NCBI GenBank assembly: GCA_009733575.1
Contig: ML769461.1
Coordinates: 176,399 to 240,398, forward strand
Reading direction: 5' to 3'
From: Gymnopus androsaceus JB14
Lineage: Eukaryota > Basidiomycota > Agaricomycetes > Agaricales > Omphalotaceae
Length of the DNA: 64,000 nt
The notes beneath the pieces were generated by a model that had not been told where the DNA came from, did not search any database, and saw nothing but the letters and a program-made list of their open reading frames with translations. A program made the translations under genes and the position numbers. Position 1 is the stretch's first letter, and every line of letters starts with the position of its first letter. Shown here piece after piece: positions 1-10,294 of the stretch.

Positions 1-410
1 TTCATGTTCCAAATCACTATTGACCACATCAACATCAATCACAGATGATGGAGCAGTAGCAGTGGAGGAAGAGGCAACGGAAGAAGTAGTGGAGAAAGAG
101 GCAATGGAAGAAGTGGCGGAGGAAGAGGCAATGGAAGAAGAAGTGGCAGAAGAAGAGGCAACGGAAGAAGAGGTAGCAGAGGTTGATGTTGCAGTCATGG
201 CTATGAATAGCAGATTCAATGTCAGTATAAGCAGTAGACTAGAATATAGGACTCACATTGAGTAGTGCGCTTGCTGTTCCTAATAGCAGTTTTTGTACCA
301 AGGAACTTGTCACTGTCATTGTCTTCCCCACCATTATTGCTATCCTCCTCACTCTTGGAGGACAGAAAGAGCTTCTGGTGCATACATCTCTTGGGCTGGG
401 GAGTAGACAT
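1..410 (-). CDS. Partial spliced gene running off the left edge
   Basis: This is a minus-strand gene fragment of unknown function. Exon 1 runs from an ATG at 410 down to 257 and encodes a charged stretch rich in Lys, Ser and Asp. A 56-nt intron (201-256, GTGAGT donor, CATAG acceptor) joins it in frame to exon 2, which encodes a long Ser/Thr/Ala-rich stretch (repeats of the type ATSSS) and then an acidic segment before leaving the window. The plus-strand Glu-rich reading frame over the same bases is the mirror of this Ser-rich stretch. Low-complexity N-termini of this kind occur in front of transposase domains in basidiomycetes, but no diagnostic domain is inside the window. The open frame continues upstream of 410 without another ATG, so a further 5' exon is possible. 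Confidence 0.4.
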
Positions 411-710
411 AGCCTTGTCATCCTCCTCAGCTTTAGTTTTTCCCTTTTCCTTCTGCAGTTGGGTATCAGCTTTGGAACCAGATGCAGACCCTAGCTCAGA
501 AACAGAATGGTGTTGGCGACTACTCCTCTTCTCCCTGAGAGAAGATGGTTGAGCTTCAAAGCTTCAGCTGTGGGCTTGCACTGTTCAGGCATGATGGTGG
601 TTTAAATGAAACACGATCACAAAGCATGTTGGTCAGGTGTTGAAATGCCTGCCTGCCTGCCTATAGTCTACTTCATGAGTACTTCTAATAATGAATCTAT
701 CCACATAAAA

Positions 711-1012
711 TTGCATATTCAAGTAGTATATAGTAGTTGTTAACACATAGCATAGTCCTTTTTTCTTAGTGGTAGAGTCCTGATCCTGTATTGTCTGTTT
801 CAAGTCCTTTATAGACTGTGGGAATGTTGGTCAAAGACAGCAAAATCGATCTGTTCACTGTAAATATTCATATATTCATACAAAATTGCATATTCAAGTA
901 GTATATAGTAGTTATTAACACATAGCATAGTCCTTTTTTCTTAGTGGTAGAGCCATGATCCTGTATTGTCTGTTTCAAGTCCTCTATAGACCATGGGAAC
1001 ATTGATCAAAAA
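711..1012. repeat. Direct duplication of a segment of about 128 bp
   Basis: The segment starting at 711 recurs almost unchanged at 886 (both begin TTGCATATTCAAGTAG and continue through CATAGTCCTTTTTTCTTAG), giving a period of about 175 bp. A handful of substitutions separate the copies. No ORF or terminal inverted repeat explains it, so it looks like a local tandem duplication in noncoding DNA. Confidence 0.75.
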
Positions 1013-2275
1013 TAAGCACTAGCTTAAGAATAATCTTGCAAGAGTCTTGTAAAGACTTTTTTGTATTTGCCCAGGAAATCATATTTTTGAGACTGGGAAG
1101 TAGTCAGTGTAATGCTACAAAAAAAATTTATATGAGACTGGGAAGAGGTTCTGTATCTATAACCAGGAACATTTATGTATGAACAGGAATATTTATGAAT
1201 GAACAGGAACATTTATGAATGTCAATGAATGGGAAAATGTCTATCAATGAATGGGGATTTATTTATTGTGCAGTTTGAACACCATATATTACATTCATTC
1301 TAAAGTGTAAAAAAATCAAAAAATAACTGGATATTGATTTTTTTTCTTGAGCCTGGCTGGCAAACTAACTATGTAACCATTCCCACACCCATATATGGTA
1401 TATCAAGATAAGATTTTATTATGAATTGCTCTCTACAGAGTCAGAAGACACTGTTTGGACACTGTACCTTCATTTTGAGCTTTTTTTTGAGCATCCATAA
1501 GCCTTCTGAAACACTAATACAGTGATACTCCTCATATTTCCTGCTTTGACCTGCCAAAGCAAGCAAGTAAGTACATGTGAGCTAGAAGGTGTATGAAGGC
1601 TGTAATTTATTCAATGGATGTTATGTATTGGTTATGTACTTACAGGTACTGTAAGATATATACATTTTGAAGTTTCCGGACTGCCAAAAGAGGTCAATGT
1701 TTAGGGTATCAATTTTTTTTTTTTGGGCTGAGCCTCAGCTGAGGGGCTGGACTAACTAACCTAGGCCTGGTTGGGCACTAAACTCTTTGAACCCTGTTCG
1801 ATTGTACAATGTGAAGTAAAGCAAAAAAGATAATTGATACCTACCAGGCCACAATTAAGATAATTGTCTAAAATACAAGACAATTAACATAATGGACCAT
1901 CTGAAGCAATTAAGATTATTGTGTGTACCAAAACAATAAATATAATTGTCTTTTCCAGGTACTATTGCTTTTTACAATTATCTTAATTGCCTTTACTATC
2001 TGTAGTGTTTGTCAAGTGCAATCATGGTGAAATTCAACAACAATCCCAGTATTCAGGTTTTGTCATTTGATTTCAACTGCCTATTTGGCTTGAGTATTTG
2101 ACAGCAATTGGCTTTTCAAGCCCATGTTAGAATGGCTGAATTTAGACTTGGGATCAGGCAATCATTTCCAAGATAATATTGATTACCCAGTGCTTGAGAT
2201 AATAATCTAACACACATACACATGCATCACCAGTAACTATGCTTCAGTTTGACTGAAGTATTGTAAGAAATGACT
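1013..2275. other. AT-rich sequence without a recognisable gene
   Basis: No supported ORF. Short direct repeats (GAACAGGAA-ATTTATGAATG around 1165-1220) and a 12-bp palindrome CCTCAGCTGAGG near 1733 are present. Segments near 1814-1850 and 1945-1998, rich in AATTAAGATAATTG, are loosely inverted and could be the ends of a decayed MITE, but the match is too weak to define borders. Confidence 0.4.
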
Positions 2276-2533
2276 TACTGTACCATTTTGATCACTTTGT
2301 TGGTCACAGGTCACAAGGGCCTCCAACAAAACAAAATGTCACAGCTTGTCCCACATCACATTGGTCAGTAATGAATTTTTTTTCTATTTTTTCGATTTTT
2401 GCAGGCGCCTAACCCAATTTAGTAGTAAAATATTTGTTTTGTCACAGGTCCCACCAATCCTAAACAAAATTTAAAAACCGTTCTGTTGGTCACAGGTCAC
2501 ACCCTGGAATGAAGTGCTTGAAATGGTACAGTA
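2276..2533. mobile_element. MITE, family with TACTGTACCATTT ends
   Basis: Terminal inverted repeats TACTGTACCATTT at 2276 and its complement ending at 2533 enclose about 258 bp with three copies of a GGTCACAGGTC motif. A second member lies at 39845-40080 with related ends. No coding capacity. The superfamily is unclear because no clean target duplication was recognised. Confidence 0.55.
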
Positions 2534-2682
2534 TTTCAATAGATAAAGAAAATGTACTTTTTCAGATACAGTGGCAAACCAGGAAGTGAAACAATTAAGG
2601 AAAATTGGCTGTTTCTGAGTGGAATATATACTTCTTCTGTATGTTTTTGTAGATAGACCAAAACTAGAGTATCCATAGTATA

Positions 2683-2904
2683 CAGTGATGGCAACTATTG
2701 ATGAACCACCCAAAGGGTATTTAAATTGTCATTCTAATAAATACCAAGCTTTTTACTAGCCATAGGGATTGTTTAAAATGCTGAAAGATATTGCATATAG
2801 ACTAGAAATTGTACTTTATAATATGAGTGTAAAAAAAGATACAAAATATATCAGAGTAACTGCCTTCCCAATTGGGGGTGGTTCATCAATAGTTGCTGTC
2901 ACTG
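2683..2904. mobile_element. TA-flanked mariner-like MITE, family M1, copy 1
   Basis: Inverted ends CAGTGATGGCAACTATTGAT and complement, flanked by TA at 2681-2682 and 2905-2906. The element is 222 bp. Two other members of nearly the same length lie at 22089-22308 and 45063-45282, and all share the subterminal motif TGATGAACC. TA duplication and a CAGTG terminus fit a Tc1/mariner/pogo-mobilised MITE. It has no gene of its own; the short ORF inside it is not meaningful. Confidence 0.85.
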
Positions 2905-3043
2905 TAGCCTCAAATGTTTTTGGATTTTATCTTGATGATGTGCCCACTATAGAGGTGGTGAACTTTTGAAACATAGAAAATGGGCCAAAACCTAGGATGC
3001 AAAACAGTCACATGCTCACACTTTACAGCCTGCTTTGTGTTGC

Positions 3044-4263
3044 TCTTTCACATCAAATCTGAGGTAGTGGATTCATTTGACAGTGAAATTCCTGAATTCA
3101 TTATGGATGTTGATGAATCAGATCTAACTCCACAGAGCAGCTCAGATGAAGGAAATGGCCCTCATGGTGATGATTATCTGCCAACTGCTGGCTAGAAACA
3201 CTATTCTGCTTCAAAGTGCCATCTCAGGCCATGGAAATGCTACCAAACATTCACCATCCCCTTCCAACCTTGATAATGAATCTTGCTCACCATTGACACT
3301 CATTCTCCCCATAACCATACAGCTATAACCTCATTGCATCATTGCATATCTTTCATCTAAATGTCAGATGCAGAAGCAGAACCCAAGTCCCATGAGGCTG
3401 AAATCTTGCTGTCATTGACCACTTATACTCTCACAACATTGAAGGCAAAAAAACCAGTAACAACTTTGAAGAAGGATACTGGTCCTCCAAAGACCAAGTC
3501 TATCTGGTTTAGCTTCAAAGCAGATGAGTGTAACTATATCATCTTGATGAACACTCTTCTTGTCACCATGGGACTTGATACCTTGTACAAGGCAATGGAC
3601 AAGAAATCTTTATGTATGAAGATATACTTCCATCTCTTGCCTGATGCTAAAACTGACTTGTTTGAAGGAAAACCAAAGCCTGTGATGTTGAGACTCTTCC
3701 TGAATATATTGTTCAAGTGAAAAAGATCATTGAGAAGGAGACAAGCAAACCTATTCTCATGCTGATTGATGGAAAGGATATTTCTGAGACTTGCTTGAAG
3801 GTTAGCTCTGCTCAATAAAATTGCTGAGGCCATTGCTCATGTCTCACAGCACAAAGGGAAAAAAGGCAACACTACTGGTGAAGGTTTAGGTGAAGATTCA
3901 GATGGCAAATTATGTCAGTTATTTGACTTTCATATGCTTTCTCTAACCTCATAACTTCTCAGGATGATGACTAGATGAATAAGGAACTTGCACAAATTCA
4001 GAATTCTATTGGAAAAAGAGCATAGTAATGACTACAACATGTCTTATACTTGGCTCAATCCTGCAACTACCAAGAAGGTCCCACTATCACCTGCAGCATT
4101 GGATGAATGGGTTTGTGCTATAGTAAGATGTGATTGCACCCATTTCAAAGACTAAATTTTATGTTCTGATATAGTACAGTGATCTCACTGACAAGAAGAA
4201 TCCACCATCAGACCCTGATAGTCTGCATTTTGGAGCAGCATACCTTCTCAGAGTCATAATGCC
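3044..4263 (+). pseudogene. Decayed fungal hypothetical gene
   Basis: Several coding islands lie in one direction. An acidic stretch ends at 3193. Residues from 3361 to 3718 include KTKSIWFSFKADECNYI. A third island near 3975-4125 reads like MNKELAQIQNSIGKEH, followed by a Tyr-Thr-Trp segment and PLSPAALDEWVCAI. The islands resemble a family of uncharacterised agaricomycete proteins with a conserved core of the type LDRELAxxRxxLEKK...YTYxDPxTG...LTPxMMxxWA. This is a family recollection, not a search result. Stops and frame changes separate the islands; some gaps could be introns, but the TGA at 3718 and stops near 3760-3820 suggest decay. It lies just upstream of, and in the same direction as, the MULE-like gene and could have been part of the same element. 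Confidence 0.4.
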
Positions 4264-4451
4264 CAGCCTGTACCAGTTGCAGGTAAACAGCCCAATAATA
4301 ACAACAACATAGACTCCAAAACAAATTGGACTGCTACAGTTCAACATGATATGACATGGCCAGCTAAGCTCACATTCCTTCTGATCCACAGCTAGAATTA
4401 GAGAACCCATTTTGATCAAGGAATTGTGTTTACTTCATTTGACAAGCTCGA

Positions 4452-6061
4452 ATGAAGGTGAATGGCCTGTATGGCCCAGTAGCCCATTTGCTCTTGATAT
4501 TTCACACCAGGATTTTAAGGAAACCAGAAAGCTGCAGGTTCTTTAGGCTACACAAAGCAGCTTCAGTGAATGGTGGAAAGGATTCTTTTGAATCCCTTAC
4601 TACTTTTGGTAGCAAGGTTACTTGCCAGAAATGCTTGGGGGTTCTTCAGTGTACTGAAGATAGCTGTCCAGTAGTACTTCATCCAGTCACAAGCGGTCCA
4701 GCAAAAATTGAGGCATAATTAGCTTGTAAATGCCAATGTGGGGCAGACATTAAGCACATTAAGTGTGCTTCTCAGTCAACAATTATTCAGTGGGGCCAAA
4801 CTGGTGATGATATTTCAACAAGTACTGCTACATCAATGATGCTAAACACAACCATAGCCAATTCCCCAATCCAGCTCGGACCACAACTGCTGAGAACAAG
4901 CACTTTCAAACAGCATATAAAGTCAGACCAAAGGTAACAGCTACACAGATGATGCTTGTTGCACCAACTATTGATGGATTCACACCTGGTGCCCTAGAAC
5001 ATGGACTAAAATTTTCCAATCCAGCATACACTGGCTACAGACTACTGTGAAAAACAGAAAAGTGGAAATGGTCCAACTAGTGCTTTTGGGCATTTTGCAT
5101 GCTTGAAGGAGTGGAAACAGCAACATCCAACTGTTCTCTGTGAAGATTACACAGACTATCAAATAACTTGCATATCTATACAGACTGAATGGATGCGCAG
5201 TCAATTTCTGGATGATCGTTCATTTGATAGACCTCTAAATGGGTTACTCTCTGATGCAGCTCATAAATACTGGGAGTCACCAGATGGAAAGCTGATTGTC
5301 ACCTCAATTTTCAATAAACTAATGCTCAAATGGGTTCCTGTTCTATTCATATACTCAGATGGTACTACAGTAGATCACTATGAATATCACTTCCTTATTC
5401 TCATAAAATCAATTGTAAGGGAGGCTCAAGAAAAGAAAATTGATATTACTGATGAAATTTTTGCAATGGTTTGTTCTAAGTCAGCTTTCTAGATAAGTAT
5501 AGAAGTACTAACCTGTATATTTATAATCTGCAGGTTGTTGATTTCAGTATACCCCAATGTCAGGGCTTACCCAAAGCTTTTATGCAGTTCTTTTTGGCCC
5601 AGGTGGATGATATTTGGACAGCTGATGAGCTTAATGCAGCTGTAAGTGGTCTATTGAAAGGATGTGAGTACTACTACCAAAAGGCAGTGACTTGTCTTTC
5701 TCACATAAGCAGTGTTATTCCACCTGGGGAGAAGTCTGACTTTTTCCGGAAATGTAAAAATCTTCTCACAGTTGGAGAGGAAGAATTCTTCCAGACAGTT
5801 GCAGATATCCGTAGAAAGTGGCCCCTCAATTGCATGACGCAAATGACCTCTGCTCTTTCTGCCAAGCTTCCCAGTACCAAAAATGCTGAAGAAGCAATGC
5901 ATGCTACCATCTACCGTGGTGTTGGTAAAGGCCATACACTCTTTGATGGCCTTGATGGCCTTCTTGCTACTGAGAAATATTACCATCAACAATTTGAAGC
6001 CAAACAATGTATGTTTTTTTTGATATTAAGTGTGACTTTATACTCATTTAGAATGAAGTAA
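4452..6061 (+). pseudogene. MULE-type transposase with zinc-binding N-terminal domain, decayed
   Basis: The first part (4452-4800) has a cysteine/histidine array (CQKCLGVLQC, then a Cys-Pro-Val-Val segment, CKCQCGADIKHIKC) like the WRKY/GCM1-type finger at the N-terminus of fungal Mutator-like transposases. The middle (5103-5492) contains RWVPVL-like and SDGTT segments. After a break near 5492-5535 the frame resumes with VVDFSIPQCQGLPKAF, which matches the second catalytic Asp block of the family. The last part (5582-6008) carries the conserved block ending KNAEEAMHATIYRGVGKGH. Defects include an in-frame stop at about 4716 and further stops between 4900 and 5100. Transposition role: cut-and-paste DDE enzyme; this copy cannot make a full protein. 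Confidence 0.65.
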
Positions 6062-9000
6062 TGGCTCCTATTGCATATCAGCCTGATGGTCTGACTACTT
6101 GAGCAAGAATCTTTACAAAACATAATACTACTCATCCAGCATGCAAACATCCAACAGCAGAAAAGCAGAAGTGGCTGACTGGAAAAGGAGAGGGTAATCC
6201 CCCAAAATCCAAATGAATTCAAAAGAGATCCAAGCAGCAATCTGATAAATCCAAACCTTCCACAACTCATAATTCTGAAATGGGGAAAAAGAATAATGCT
6301 CATGACTCTGAAAGCTATGAACCATCATCAGATGAGGATTTAAATAGTCTACCTCCTTGCAAATGGACTTGGGTTTCAACTGTTGTCTTATCATCAACAG
6401 ATTCTGAGTCTGAAAATCAAATTGCAAATGCATTGATGGATATAGACACTATTCCTTAAACTCCTTCTCCTTCTCCTAAAAAGACTCCAGAAGAAATGTT
6501 GGCTGCACAAGATTGACTTGGAAGTATGTCTTCATCTAAAGTTCAATCTGCAAAAGCCAAGTTAGACTTTGGTGATATTGATATATAAAGCATATAAAGG
6601 AACTACCATGGGCAAAATGGTCTTACAACTCATGCTGGTTAGATTCCAGCATGGAAGCCATTTGGGCAGCACTTGCATTTCATGGTGCATTTCCTGACTT
6701 TGAGAAGCTGATATCTGAGGAAGGACAGGCTCTCTAACCATGCCCCCTTTATTACTTGTACCTTGCTTTCAAATTCCTTCTAGAATATGTGCTTTCTGAA
6801 TTCAAAGGCTCAAAACATGGTCAAGCACAGCCATTGAGACAAATCCAGGACAATTTTAGGAAGACACTTCTGAGAATTGGAGTGATAAATGGAGATACAC
6901 ATACACAGCCAAGAATATCGAAAAATGGTAACTTTGAGAGCTTTATAGCTTCCTCAGTTTCATGAGAAATAATATGGGATAAAATGTAACCCCCGTTTTC
7001 GATGTCCCTCTTTTCAATGGCAACTACTGCATCTCCTCAAAAAAATTATTTGCACCTGCACACTTTGGGGATATTCACAAAATGCTGCATATGTCAGGTA
7101 TTTCTCACAAGGGTGTCATTAAACTGGTCTCAGAAGATGCAGAATGTATTATATACTTATACTACAGCTTGTTTGAAGTAGATATATACCTTTCTTCATG
7201 AAATATGTCCAAAAAACCAGGTGACGGTCACTTTTGGTGACCCCAAGTATATATTGAAATATTTTTAGGGCTGGTTAAATTTTGTTGTAAAGCCAAATTC
7301 ACTTCCAGTCAATGATAATGGGTTCAATTCTTCACTTTGCAAACACAGGATGTACAAGTCTGCCTTGAAAAAGATAAAAATCTCTATGTCTGTCAAAAGA
7401 TTTGGGTATGTTTAACTTGGATTCACAATCATACTAAAGTAAATGATATTGAGCATAGCTTGGAAAATATATCTGGCCATTGGAAGATAGGGCCAATAGA
7501 GAAGATGCTGAGGACACATTGTTCTTTGACCTCTGCCTTTCTCACTCAGAGGGAGATGATAAGGTTAGCTAATGGAATGCATAGTATGGTACAAGTACAC
7601 TAATTAGAAAGAGAAACAGATAACAGATGTGTGAAATAGAGGGAGAGGAGGGAGGGTGACGAAAAAATGCGCAGATCCTGCTAGATCTGCTCGGATATCT
7701 GTTAGTACAATGTAGGAAAGCTTATCAGGCATGATCTGCGCACCAAGAGCCCTGATATCTAGTGATCTAACAAGCAGGAAAGCGGAATGTGCACTGGATG
7801 TGTTTAGATCTGGCTAGATGTGTTGTGGGCTCTGTTCAGTGACAAGATCAAGGTAAAAAATGCGAAGCCATACCAGATCCTTGTATCTGAGATACTGTAA
7901 ACTCGAAGCTAGTAGTCTGTACAGATGTAAGGATGTGCTGGGAAGTGATGTTAGAGCTATCAGAGCTGTGGAGAGCGGACAACCAGCCTTACCCAACACT
8001 GAGAGAGATGATGGGGAAAGGAAGCAAGGAGCACAAGGAATCAGGACGCCTCAGGGCATTCTCACACAGGCCTCTGCTCGGAACTCCGGCACCTGGATGA
8101 GACTGAGGGCATCTGACCATGGCCCCATGACCTGGCTGATGAATGATATAACTCGAAAAAGCGAGTTGAGCATGTCCCTAGAATGGAACATAGCGTGCCA
8201 ACCACGATAAGCTATTAACAAGCTGCTTGCGCACAAATGACCGTGACGGTACGCTGGAAATATGGACTGAACACAGTAACGCTTTAATCAACGGAAGGCA
8301 TTGAATAAGAGCGAAATGACTAAGTTGCTCAGAATTTGGAGTTGAGCAAGTTGTGATACATTGCTGCGATGCACCATAGATACTGAAGATAGAAGCATGG
8401 TTGGTAAGCCAATATTGTAGAGCATATCGAACTCTATTTGCGTGCACTAGGGGTGGCAAAGAGGATATAGCAAAGTGCAGCAATTGTGTAAATGAATTCA
8501 TGTGCGCTAAAAAGCGATGAATTGTGCATTACAATTGCTGCAGAAGATCTGTTGTTTGCTGAGGCCTGCAGAAAAGCTCCCTACCTCTGGAATCCGCCTT
8601 CATGTCGATCCAGATGCAGTAAAGTGTCCTACTGAGATATGCCACATCCTGGAGCCACATATTGGCCTCATTATTGCACTTGTCCAAAAAAATCTGTGCA
8701 GGAAGTCCCATCTCTGGCTATGATGGCTGAAAAGAATAAAATCCTCTTAGATGCCACAATATACACAGGAGGTCTTCTAGACACTGAGGTTGCAGCAATG
8801 AAGAACTGGTTTCATAGAAGAATCCTCAAGGCAGCAGAAATTGTCAGACATGGCAAGCATTCATATGTCATTGCTCATTGCCATACTCTACTTATTGCTC
8901 ATCATCACCATTAGAAGTTTCTTCAAACAATTGACAATTCGTCTGTAGAAAGTACTGAACAGGTGGTGCTTCAAAAGGCCTGGGAATATCTGAAGGAATG

Positions 9001-9298
9001 GACTGGTTGGAAAAGAAAAAAATATGGTGGATGTGAATTATGAGGCCATCAGAATACTTAACAAAATCATGTTTGACAAGTCTAAAAGAGCGGGAATTTC
9101 TGGAAATGATCAGTGGGGACTAGATGCTGGACCTCATAAGCTATGCTGGGAACCAAGCTTGAGTGGTCCTACTGTGACCAATCCTAGAAAGGTGTTAATT
9201 ATAATCAGGAAGCGGAAGCTCAAGAACTTGCAAATGCAGAAGCTCTTAGAGAAACAGCAACTCCACTGAAATCAAATCAACCCCAGCCAAAACCAAGA
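6062..9298 (+). pseudogene. C-terminal part of the MULE gene with a cysteine-protease-like box, split by Ngaro copy I
   Basis: Downstream of the transposase core the same strand shows an acidic Ser-rich linker (6300-6580), then at about 6600-6715 the block KWSYNSCWLDSSMEAIWAAL, which looks like the catalytic Cys box of a papain/USP-type protease. Coding resemblance continues to 7529 and resumes at 8608. Removing Ngaro copy I (7530-8607) joins AEDTLFFD to PDAVKCPTEI in frame, so the insertion hit coding sequence. The 3' part ends with an Ala/Glu-rich tail just before Ngaro copy II at 9299. Stops near 6460, 6515 and 6735 show decay. Peptidase-like tails are known on MULE proteins in plants (Ulp1 type) and I recall similar boxes in fungal genes; the function here is inferred. 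Nothing else was recognised between 6970 and 7330. Confidence 0.45.
7530..8607 (-). mobile_element. Ngaro copy I: solo A-B terminal unit
   Basis: Read on the minus strand this is one A repeat (GACATGAAGG start) followed by the B end (GGCAGAGG), without gag, RT or recombinase. An internal deletion of about 85 bp removed most of B between two TAGC microhomologies. It sits in the MULE/protease coding sequence, and the flanks rejoin with at most a GA overlap, so there is no clear target duplication. Such a unit is what recombination between A1 and A2 of a full element would leave, comparable to a solo LTR. Confidence 0.85.
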
Positions 9299-10250
9299 TC
9301 GACATGAAGGCAGATTCCAGAGGTAGGGAGCTTTTCTGCAGGCCTCAGCAAACAACAGATCTTCTGCAGCAATTGTAATGCACAATTCATCGCTTTTTAG
9401 CGCACATGAATTCATTTACACAATTGCTGCACTTCACTATATCCTCTTTGCCACCCCTAGTGCACGCAAATAGAGTTCGATATGCTCTACATTATTGGCT
9501 TACCAACCATGCTTCTATCTTCAGTATCTATGGTGCATCGCAGCAATGTATCACAACTTGCTCAACTCCAAATTCTGAGCAACTTAGTTATTTCGCTCTT
9601 ATTTAATGCCTTCTGTTGATTATAGCGTTACTGTGTTCAGTCCATATTTCCAGCGTACCGTCACGGTCATTTGTGCGCAAGCAGCTTGTTAATAGCTATC
9701 GTGGTTGGCACGCTATGTTCCATTCTAGGGACATGCTCAACTCGCTTTTTCGAGTTATATCATTCATCAGCCAGGTCATGGGGCCATGGTCAGATGCCCT
9801 CAGTCTCATCCAGGTGCCGGAGTTCCGAGCAGAGGCCTGTGTGAGAATGCCCTGAGGCGTCCTGATTCCTTGTGCTCCTTGCTTCCTTTCCCCCATCATT
9901 CTCTCTCAGTGTTGGGTAAGGCTGGTTGTCCGCTCTCCACAGCTCTGATAGCTCTAACATCACTTCCCAGCACATCCTTACATCTGTACAGACTACTAGC
10001 TTCGAGTTTACAGTATCTCAGATACAAGGATCTGGTATGGCTTCGCATTTTTTACCTTGATCTTGTCACTGAACAGAGCCCACAACACATCTAGCCAGAT
10101 CTAAACACATCCAGTGCACATTCCGCTTTCCTGCTTGTTAGATCACTAGATATCAGGGCTCTTGGTGCGCAGATCATGCCTGATAAGCTTTCTACATTGT
10201 ACTAACAGATATCCGAGCAGATCTAGCAGGATCTGCGCATTTTTTCGTCA
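9299..10250 (+). repeat. Ngaro A1 direct repeat
   Basis: It starts TCGACATGAAGG and ends TTTTTTCGTCA, matching A2 at 15035-15984 with roughly a dozen differences by eye. It contains a short conserved hairpin AACTCG-CTTTTT-CGAGTT near 9736 and AT-rich blocks before the end. It presumably holds promoter signals for the element, but none could be identified with confidence. The first half matches solo copy III better and the second half matches A2 better (see findings). Confidence 0.9.
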
Positions 10251-10294
10251 TTCTCCTTGCTCCTACCTCACACATCTTAATCTCATCTCACTCT

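Noticed and set aside
20..265. Glu-rich plus-strand ORF
   Set aside because: It mirrors a Ser/Thr-rich exon on the minus strand that joins in frame to a second exon through a good intron; the plus frame has no context.
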